From Candidatus Avelusimicrobium cornigerorum (lineage in GTDB: Bacteria; Elusimicrobiota; Elusimicrobia; Elusimicrobiales; Elusimicrobiaceae), in NCBI GenBank assembly GCA_002309715.1, contig DBXW01000009.1, positions 44,061 through 105,473 on the forward strand: a DNA stretch of 61,413 nt, read 5' to 3'. A program made the translations under genes and the position numbers. Within the stretch, counting starts at the first letter, position 1. Each line of letters starts with the position of its first letter. Below, in pieces: positions 49,664-56,347 of the stretch. The notes beneath the pieces were generated by a model, which had not been told where the DNA came from, did not search any database, and saw nothing but the letters and a program-made list of their open reading frames with translations.

Positions 49664-50322
49664 ACAATTTTACCGTCCTTCATGTGAATCGTGCGGTGGG
49701 TTCCGGCGGCAATTTTGAGATCATGCGTAACCATAATAATCGTCATTCCGCCGTCATTTAATTCTTTAAGTAGTGTCAAAATATCCGCACTGGATTTGGA
49801 GTCCAAATTCCCGGTAGGCTCGTCGGCCAAAATCATAGAGGGTTTGTTAGCAAGCGACCGCGCGCACGCCACGCGTTGGCATTGTCCGCCGGAAAGTTGC
49901 AAAGGCGTGCTATGGAGTTTCTTTTCAAGCCCTACCCGCGCGGCCAATTCTCGCGCACGCGGCAAAATTTCTTCCCGGGACACATTCGTGTAACGCATAG
50001 GGAGCGCAATGTTTTCCAGCACCGATAAACGCGGCATTAAATTAAACGATTGAAAAATAAATCCGATTTGATGACGGCGCAATTTAGTGCGGCGTACGTC
50101 ATTTAATTTAGCCGTCGGCATACCGTTAAGCAAATACTCTCCGCCCGTCGGCTCGTCTAAAAGCCCCAAAATGTTAAGTAACGTACTCTTGCCGCATCCG
50201 CTGGGCCCCATAATAGATACAAACTCGCCCGACTCAATAGACAGCGAAACTTCATCCAGTGCACGAAAATTTTGTGCCCCGGGATATATTTTAATAAGGT
50301 TTTTACACTGCGCGATTACCAT
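49660..50322 (-). CDS. ABC exporter ATPase (MacB/LolD type)
   Basis: 220 residues. Walker A GPSGCGKST (about 39), LSGGQCQRVACARSL and Walker B MILADEPTGNLDSKS are intact, and LLDEPTGGEYLLNG is typical of the MacB/LolD subgroup. It powers the FtsX-type permease encoded next. The ATG overlaps the end of the MacA-like gene by 7 nt. Confidence 0.94.
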   Translation of the reverse strand: MVIAQCKNLIKIYPGAQNFRALDEVSLSIESGEFVSIMGPSGCGKSTLLNILGLLDEPTGGEYLLNGMPTAKLNDVRRTKLRRHQIGFIFQSFNLMPRLSVLENIALPMRYTNVSREEILPRARELAARVGLEKKLHSTPLQLSGGQCQRVACARSLANKPSMILADEPTGNLDSKSSADILTLLKELNDGGMTIIMVTHDLKIAAGTHRTIHMKDGKIV

Positions 50323-51290
50323 GATTCCCCGTAAGGTAACGTGGTCAGCAGCCGGTCTCCTTCGGAAACACCTTTCGTAACCTCTATACTCTTATCACTG
50401 GTAAGGCCGATTTCTATTTCCGTTTTTTCTACCTTGCCTTTACCGCTTACCTTAAAAACATAATTTTTGCCGTTTTTCTCAAAAAGTGCGTTGGCAGGGA
50501 TGGCCAACACATCTTCTTTTTTGTCAATCACGGCTTCCATTTCAGCCGTAACACCCAACCGAATTTTGTTATCCGGGTTAGCCAGTTCCGTGATTACTAA
50601 AAATCCGGAACTATCCCCCCACCGCCCGGTTGACTCACTTTGAGATGATACGTGCGAAATGACACCGTCTAATTTAGGGGCCTGTTCCCCTAAAGCACGC
50701 ACCTTAACTTTTACCGGCATACCGGGTTTTAGTTTCATAATTTGATTTTCCGTTACATAAGAAGAAATGAGTAACGAGTCCATATTTACCACACGTAAAA
50801 AACACGTAGCGTTTTCGGCATTGTCGTAACTGCCGGATAAAAAAGTGCCAAGCCGCGGCAGGGATAAATCTTTATCGGAAAGATTTTTGCGATAATCCTC
50901 ATTACCCACACATTTAATAACCGTGCCGGAAGCCTCGGTATAAATGGGCATAGGTTTATAGTCTTCAAACTCGTTGCGCCCCGGCTTAATAAGGCCGACT
51001 TTTTGGCCTTTTTTTACATAGTCGCCTTCTTTGACATAGACGGCTTTTAAAATGCCACTCGGTTTTGAGGTTACCTTTATATCTTGTTTAGCCGTAACCG
51101 TGCCGGAACCGGTAAACAAAACTTCTACTTTACCCTTTTCAACGGTGATAACATCCCCGGGGTTAATCACTTGCCCTTTAATCTTGGCAATGAACGGTTT
51201 CACGCCGAAAAACCACCCGGCAATGAGTACGCCTGCCAACACGAGAATAAAAACAAATTTCTGCCAATGTTTTTTACAAAAACTTTTCAT
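50316..51290 (-). CDS. Periplasmic adaptor protein (MacA/HlyD family)
   Basis: 324 residues. One N-terminal membrane helix (about 10-28) with the rest periplasmic. A lipoyl/barrel-sandwich domain is seen at TAKQDIKVTSKPSGILKAVYVKEGDYVKKGQKVG (about 62-95), followed by beta-barrel (ITELANPDNKIRLGVTAEMEA) and membrane-proximal domains ending VSEGDRLLTTLPYG. The alpha-hairpin between lipoyl halves is very short, unlike E. coli MacA, so docking to the TolC-like protein may differ. TAATG overlap with the TolC-like gene. Confidence 0.9.
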   Translation of the reverse strand: MKSFCKKHWQKFVFILVLAGVLIAGWFFGVKPFIAKIKGQVINPGDVITVEKGKVEVLFTGSGTVTAKQDIKVTSKPSGILKAVYVKEGDYVKKGQKVGLIKPGRNEFEDYKPMPIYTEASGTVIKCVGNEDYRKNLSDKDLSLPRLGTFLSGSYDNAENATCFLRVVNMDSLLISSYVTENQIMKLKPGMPVKVKVRALGEQAPKLDGVISHVSSQSESTGRWGDSSGFLVITELANPDNKIRLGVTAEMEAVIDKKEDVLAIPANALFEKNGKNYVFKVSGKGKVEKTEIEIGLTSDKSIEVTKGVSEGDRLLTTLPYGESW

Positions 51291-52645
51291 TATAACTCCT
51301 CCAATGAGTAATCAAAAATGTTTTGGCCGATAGCATATTGATAACGCAACTTGGCAATTTCCAAATCGGTAATCAACCGGGCGTGTTCAATCTGCGCCGA
51401 CACCATAGATTGTTGTGCCACCGTTAAATCGGTTGCCGTCATTAGGCCGTTTTTGTATTTCGTTTGGGTGGCCTCAAATTTTTGGGTGGCTGCTTGCAAC
51501 CGCAAGGCGGAAATTTCCAAACTCTGCATTTTAAGTTGTAAGGTGTTGCGGGCTTGCACCACCTCATCGCGTAGCGAACGCAAAAATTGCTCAAATTCCA
51601 AATAAGCATTGTCATGTGTACGCGCCAAATTTTGACGGGTACGATATTTATCCAAATACAAGAAACCCAAGTCAAACGAAATACCAGCCGATACACCATA
51701 ATTATATCCCCATAAATCGTGATTACTTAAAGACCGCCCCGTGGAAACAAATGCATCTGCAAAAAGCGTAGGGAGCGTATTTAATCTACCCAACCGATAG
51801 TTAATATCTTGCTCTTTAAGACGCAATCGCCGTTGGCGCACATCATGGCGTTGGGCCATGGCTTGCGTTAAATCGGTTTCCAAATCAGGTAATTGGAAGG
51901 TAGTTTGCTCTTCCATATCGGCCAGTTCCACTTCTGTTTCCGGCGGCTGATTTAGCGCTACGTTAAAAGCGGTTAAGGCGTTAGCATACTCGTTTTGGGA
52001 AGAAAATACAGAAAGTTGACTGGAGCGATAGTTCGTCTCGCTAGATAATAAATCCGAGTGCGTTTTTAAGCCGTTGTCATACCAAACCTTATCCTGTTCG
52101 TATTGCTTACGGTTGATTTCCAAATCGGTTTGGTGTACTTTCACCAGTTTTTTTTGCAAGAGCAGGCTGTAATACATCTGCACGGCGCGCAAGACGGTTT
52201 CTTGCACAAAATCATCAAACGCAATTTGAGTTTCCTGATACGACAAAGACGCTCGCTGATAAGAAAGCCTATCCTTGCCGCTGTTAAATAAGTTCCACCG
52301 GCCCGAGCCGTAAGCACTCGTATCAAAATGAACAAACTCATCTAATGAGTGGACATTATCCGACCGGGAATACATTTTGCTACCGGAAGCCGATACCGAA
52401 AATGAAGGCAAAAATGATGATATAAATGCGTTTTGATAATCCGCTCGTTCGGAAAGCAAACCGTTTTTTTGAATTTTAACCTGCGGAGATTCGTGCAAAT
52501 ACCGTCGGATAAAAGTATCCACCGTAAAGTAGGTTTGCGGCGCAGACGAAAGCAACACATCTTTGGCGGTAAACCGAGCCGCGTAACCGTACACAACTCC
52601 CAACAAAACAACCGCTAACGCATAAAAAAAATGATTAGTTTTCAT
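51290..52645 (-). CDS. TolC-like outer membrane efflux protein
   Basis: 451 residues from the ATG at 52645. The previous ATG (52648) lies only 4 nt after the -10 hexamer, so transcription probably starts at the second ATG and the mRNA is leaderless. N-terminal signal peptide (about 4-22). Two outer-membrane-factor repeats with long helices follow (VLRAVQMYYSLLLQKKLVKVHQTDLEINRKQYEQDKVW and LEISALRLQAATQKFEATQTKYKNGLMTATDLTVAQQ). It forms the outer-membrane duct for the adjacent MacAB-like pump. First gene of the operon. Confidence 0.92.
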   Translation of the reverse strand: MKTNHFFYALAVVLLGVVYGYAARFTAKDVLLSSAPQTYFTVDTFIRRYLHESPQVKIQKNGLLSERADYQNAFISSFLPSFSVSASGSKMYSRSDNVHSLDEFVHFDTSAYGSGRWNLFNSGKDRLSYQRASLSYQETQIAFDDFVQETVLRAVQMYYSLLLQKKLVKVHQTDLEINRKQYEQDKVWYDNGLKTHSDLLSSETNYRSSQLSVFSSQNEYANALTAFNVALNQPPETEVELADMEEQTTFQLPDLETDLTQAMAQRHDVRQRRLRLKEQDINYRLGRLNTLPTLFADAFVSTGRSLSNHDLWGYNYGVSAGISFDLGFLYLDKYRTRQNLARTHDNAYLEFEQFLRSLRDEVVQARNTLQLKMQSLEISALRLQAATQKFEATQTKYKNGLMTATDLTVAQQSMVSAQIEHARLITDLEIAKLRYQYAIGQNIFDYSLEEL

Positions 52646-52652
52646 CATCCTG

Positions 52653-52661
52653 ATTATATCA
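52653..52661 (-). promoter_or_regulatory. Extended -10 of the exporter operon, leaderless
   Basis: Minus-strand TGATATAAT (hexamer 52653-52658). The expected start of transcription, 7 nt downstream, is the A of the second ATG (52645). Confidence 0.6.
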
Positions 52662-52695
52662 AATTACAATGCAACAAAATTTTTATATTATTGGC

Positions 52696-52726
52696 TTGAC
52701 GGATAACCCGCCTTAAGTGCTACAAT
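52696..52726 (+). promoter_or_regulatory. Flavodoxin promoter
   Basis: TTGACG (52696-52701), 19 nt ending in TGC, TACAAT (52721-52726), then a leader with GGAGG. Confidence 0.6.
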
Positions 52727-52746
52727 AATAAATATCCGGAGGAAAT

Positions 52747-53226
52747 ATGAAGAAATCTATCGTTGTTTATTTTAGCGCAAGCGGCATAACCGCAAAAATA
52801 GCCAACCGTTTGGCTAAAGCCATCCAAGCAGACACTTTTGAAATTAAACCCCAAATACCTTACACAACAGAAGACCTAAATTGGACCGACAAAAACTCCC
52901 GCAGTTCCGTAGAAATGCGTGACCGCTCTTTCCGACCGGTACTGGCCGAAGCCGTACCTAATTTAAAAAAGTACGACGTGGTATTTGTAGGATTCCCGAT
53001 CTGGTGGTACCGCGAGCCGAGTATTATTGATACTTTTATAGAAGCCGGGCAATTAGACGGAAAAATCATTGTGCCGTTTGCCACTTCCGGCGGAAGCGGA
53101 CTGGGCGAAACGGTACAAAACTTGCAAACACTGGCTCCGCAAGCCCTCGTAAAAAACGGCCGACGTTTTGAAACAAACACGTCAGCCGAAGAATTGGAAA
53201 CTTGGGCAAAAGAATATATCTCATAG
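52747..53226 (+). CDS. Flavodoxin
   Basis: 159 residues. The FMN phosphate loop is YFSASGITAKIANRLA (about 8-23, here SASGIT), with FPIWWYREPSIIDTF (about 80-95) for isoalloxazine stacking and FATSGGSGLGETV (about 117). It carries low-potential electrons, possibly as partner of PFOR (nifJ at 6693), or is a flavodoxin-fold reductase. GGAGGAAAT site before the ATG. Monocistronic, convergent with the TPR gene across 26 nt; no terminator hairpin is evident there. Confidence 0.9.
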   Translation: MKKSIVVYFSASGITAKIANRLAKAIQADTFEIKPQIPYTTEDLNWTDKNSRSSVEMRDRSFRPVLAEAVPNLKKYDVVFVGFPIWWYREPSIIDTFIEAGQLDGKIIVPFATSGGSGLGETVQNLQTLAPQALVKNGRRFETNTSAEELETWAKEYIS

Positions 53227-53252
53227 CCCATGCTTTTTCTTTCCGCGCGGAG

Positions 53253-54314
53253 TTAAGTATAACTTTCCAAGTAAGTATGTAAGCCTTCCTTTTGGGCTTG
53301 TGCAACGCCGGTCATGTAGAGTTCTTCCGCTTCTTCCGTGCGACCAAGTGCATAGAGCACTTGCGCTAGCGACAAGCGCGTTAAAATTTGGCCGCGCTTT
53401 TCATCTGAATTATCAAAAAGCACTTGGGCTTCTTGCAAATCCTTCAGCGCATCTTGCATCTTATTTTTACGCCGCAACACATCGGCGCGGCCCCATTTAA
53501 CAAAACCTAAATCTACCGTATCGTGAATAGATGAGTATAGTTTATCGGCCATATTATAGTGGCGTAATGCCTCGGCGTATTTACCTTGTTGGCGCAGGCC
53601 GTTGGCCATACCGCAATGCGTATACGCGTTACCAAATACGTCTTGCGTGTGTTTGAAAATCTTTGCCGCAAGTTTGTAATTTTTGACGCATTCGTCAATT
53701 TTCCCGCAAATGCGGCTGATGCCCGCCAGTCCGCAATAGCCGTACGCCTCGTTAATTTTATCGTGAATTTTTTTGGCCAGCGTAATAGATTTCTTAAACT
53801 GCAAAATACCTTCTTCAAAGTGACCTTGCAGACGGAAAATCCCCCCCTTGGCCCAGTGAATAAAACTCATTGCGGCATAATCTTTATCTTGCGTATAGGC
53901 GGCCAAAACGGTATCCAAAAGTTCCAGTGCCTCATCTAATTTTCCCCACGCGCGCAAGGACATCCCCATCTCTTGCATAGCGCGCACGGTATAATCATCA
54001 TACTCCAGTTCCCCGGCCATTTGGAAAGTTTCCTCTGCCAATTCATACGCCGCGGCCGCGTGCCCCAGCGTGCGATAACAAGAGGACATCGCCAGCAAAA
54101 TATCCATACGTTCTTCGGCCACGTCAGCAATTTTAAGTCCTTTGGCATACGTCAGCAAGGCCGTTTCAAAATTGCCTAATTGCCGCTCGGCTTCTCCCTG
54201 TAAGAACCACGCTTGAGCATCTTTGGTACGCTGTTTTTTAAGCAAGGCAAGCGCCCGGACCGGCTCGTTCATTTCCAACAGTTCGTTAATCTCTTCCAAG
54301 TTAAACTTTGCCAT
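53253..54314 (-). CDS. Cytosolic TPR-repeat protein
   Basis: 353 residues, no signal peptide. About eight TPR-like helix pairs run from residue 10 to 345, including AWFLQGEAERQLGNFETALLTYAKG, AYELAEETFQMAG and SLAQVLYALGRTEEAEELYMTG; spacing of 35-40 resembles the MalT/Rap-type TPRs used for sensing and binding regulatory proteins. It directly follows a stand-alone response regulator (8 nt), so it could be its output or binding partner (inference). Confidence 0.85.
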   Translation of the reverse strand: MAKFNLEEINELLEMNEPVRALALLKKQRTKDAQAWFLQGEAERQLGNFETALLTYAKGLKIADVAEERMDILLAMSSCYRTLGHAAAAYELAEETFQMAGELEYDDYTVRAMQEMGMSLRAWGKLDEALELLDTVLAAYTQDKDYAAMSFIHWAKGGIFRLQGHFEEGILQFKKSITLAKKIHDKINEAYGYCGLAGISRICGKIDECVKNYKLAAKIFKHTQDVFGNAYTHCGMANGLRQQGKYAEALRHYNMADKLYSSIHDTVDLGFVKWGRADVLRRKNKMQDALKDLQEAQVLFDNSDEKRGQILTRLSLAQVLYALGRTEEAEELYMTGVAQAQKEGLHTYLESYT

Positions 54315-54322
54315 AACATCTC

Positions 54323-54685
54323 CTATTGCAAATGTTTTTTGATTTCTTGTAACGTGTCCGCCAAATCGTACGGTTTAGGAATAAAATAGTCCGCCCCAGC
54401 CTCTTTCGCCCGGTCTTGCGATTCCGGATCCGAAAGAGTGGACATAATAATTACCGGTATACGCCACGTGGCGTTATCGGTTTTTAATAATTTACACACG
54501 TCAAAACCGCTCAATTTAGGCAACATTAAATCCAACAAAATCAAATCGGGTTTAATCTGCTTGGCCGCGGCCACGCCCTCTACTCCGTTTTTAGCCCAAT
54601 GGACTTCAATACCTTCTACCTTAAGCGCTCCGGACAGAGCGGTCCCCAATACTTTAGAATCTTCAATCATTACTATTTTTTTCAT
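54323..54685 (-). CDS. Stand-alone response regulator receiver (CheY-like)
   Basis: 120 residues from the ATG at 54685, 2 nt after the carbonic anhydrase stop; a longer frame from 54703 lies inside that gene. All receiver residues are present: Glu8-Asp9 acidic pair, phospho-acceptor Asp52 (LILLDLMLP), Ser82 (IIMSTLSD) and Lys104 (FIPKPYD). There is no output domain. No histidine kinase is in the window. Operon: flippase-like, carbonic anhydrase, this gene, TPR protein. Confidence 0.93.
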   Translation of the reverse strand: MKKIVMIEDSKVLGTALSGALKVEGIEVHWAKNGVEGVAAAKQIKPDLILLDLMLPKLSGFDVCKLLKTDNATWRIPVIIMSTLSDPESQDRAKEAGADYFIPKPYDLADTLQEIKKHLQ

Positions 54686-54687
54686 TT

Positions 54688-55203
54688 TTAAATCTCTTCG
54701 CAATGGTCTTTGTACAAACGGATAGAATCTGTATAATCGTGGGCATTTTTCATAATGGCATTTACTTCGTCTTCTTCCAGACGCCGCACCACTTTAGCCG
54801 GTACACCCATCACTAAAGAACCCGCCGGAATGCTTTTGCCGGCCGCTACCACCGCCCCCGCCCCGACAACGCAGTTGGGGCCGATTTCACTTTCCATCAC
54901 TACTGCATTCATCCCAATCAAACAATTATCCCCGATTTTACTGCCATGTATCACCGCTCCGTGGCCAATGCTTACCCCTTTGCCAATGGCTACCGGTGCG
55001 CCGTAATTGACATGCACGCAAGCGTTTTCTTGGATATTGGAATTATCCCCTACCGAAATGGCGGCAATATCCCCCCGCAACACGGCGCAGGGCCAAATAG
55101 AAACGTTTTCTCCAACGGTCACATCCCCAATAAGCACAGCCGTCTTGTGAATATAACAACTGGGATGTACGTTGGGAACTTGTTCGTTAATGCGTTCTTT
55201 CAT
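54688..55203 (-). CDS. Gamma-class carbonic anhydrase-like protein (YrdA type)
   Basis: 171 residues forming a left-handed beta-helix of hexapeptide repeats (VGENVSIWPCAVLRGDIAAISVGDNSNIQENACVHVN). Zinc-ligand His residues are in the expected places (CVHVN, IGHGAVIHG). Members are carbonic anhydrases or close relatives with other substrates. It begins within the last 17 nt of the flippase gene after a GGAG site. Confidence 0.9.
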   Translation of the reverse strand: MKERINEQVPNVHPSCYIHKTAVLIGDVTVGENVSIWPCAVLRGDIAAISVGDNSNIQENACVHVNYGAPVAIGKGVSIGHGAVIHGSKIGDNCLIGMNAVVMESEIGPNCVVGAGAVVAAGKSIPAGSLVMGVPAKVVRRLEEDEVNAIMKNAHDYTDSIRLYKDHCEEI

Positions 55204-56242
55204 AAGAAACTCCTTTTTTTCTGGCTGAAACCGGCGAGGCAGACAGTTGCAGCCCCCAATAAATAAAAATACTCACAATACCGGGCAGAACATAGTAAAC
55301 CACCCGGTAAATAAGCGTTGCCATTAAGGCCGCATCCCAATCAATACCCATTTGAGCATAAACAGCCGTCATAGCCAACTCCATAGCACCCAGCCCCCCG
55401 GGCAAAATTGGAATAAGTGTAGTAACCATGCCGATAGCAAAACCGGCCACCAGCACGCCCGCCTCAATATGGACACCTACCGCCCGAAAAGCAAAAAACA
55501 GTACCAAAATCGTAAACAACCAATCGGCGCAAACATAAACAATCGTCCACGTCATTTTTTTCTTTTTTTTGTGAATTAGCGCAATACCTTCGTCAAGTTG
55601 GTCCATAAAATCGTCGTAACGACCTTTGGGAATCAACGCGCCGAACACGTGAAAAAGCACTTTATTAAGAAGACGGAATAATTTGCGGATGGATTTATAA
55701 CGCCACTCGTTATTAAACAAAAAAGCCGTTACCGCCACACAAACCGCACACATCACAACGATAAGAACAAAATTTTTAAGAAGTTGCACCGGATCGGCCG
55801 ACGAGTGAAAAAACATCAAAACAGAACCTTGTAAAATAATAATAGCCAACACAAAATAGAGCAGCACCGTAATCACAATACTGGCCGTTACACACGTGCC
55901 AAACGGCACACGGCGGCGGTTTAGCAAATGCGCACGCAAGGCAAATCCGCTGGCCCCTAGTGAAGAAACTGCATAATTGACTGTTGTAGAAACAAGCGCA
56001 ATACCGATAGCAGCACTCTTGCCGATTCGCCGCCCCATAATGCGCAACACTTCGTACAAACTCATCCCCATGGCCACATAAATCAGCACCGATGACAATA
56101 CAGACAAAAATAAATAGCGGGTTTGTACCGTCTGCCAAATTTTGACAAAACTGTCCTTGGCCTGATAAATTAACACTGCCAACACGCCGACGGATAGCAA
56201 CATCCCCAAGGCATATAAAGAGTATTTAACCGATTTTTTCAC
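55187..56242 (-). CDS. Flippase-like integral membrane protein (LPG synthase TM / UPF0104 family)
   Basis: 351 residues from a GTG start at 56242 with GGAG 8 nt upstream. About eight membrane helices. The pattern MSLYEVLRIMGRRIGKSAAIGIALVSTTVNYAVSSLGASGFALRAHLL and LIPILPGGLGAMELAMTAVYAQMG are characteristic of the YbhN/AglD/MprF-type family, some of which translocate lipid-linked molecules. Cargo unknown. First gene of a four-gene operon and divergent from uvrA. Confidence 0.85.
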   Translation of the reverse strand: MKKSVKYSLYALGMLLSVGVLAVLIYQAKDSFVKIWQTVQTRYLFLSVLSSVLIYVAMGMSLYEVLRIMGRRIGKSAAIGIALVSTTVNYAVSSLGASGFALRAHLLNRRRVPFGTCVTASIVITVLLYFVLAIIILQGSVLMFFHSSADPVQLLKNFVLIVVMCAVCVAVTAFLFNNEWRYKSIRKLFRLLNKVLFHVFGALIPKGRYDDFMDQLDEGIALIHKKKKKMTWTIVYVCADWLFTILVLFFAFRAVGVHIEAGVLVAGFAIGMVTTLIPILPGGLGAMELAMTAVYAQMGIDWDAALMATLIYRVVYYVLPGIVSIFIYWGLQLSASPVSARKKGVSYERTH

Positions 56243-56347
56243 GCAATAACTCCAAAAAGTTCTTCAATAAATTATATAATTTATTTAAGTAAAAATCACT
56301 TTCCCCGCAGACGATTTACAATTATTTTTTCCCTTGCAGGGTTATTT

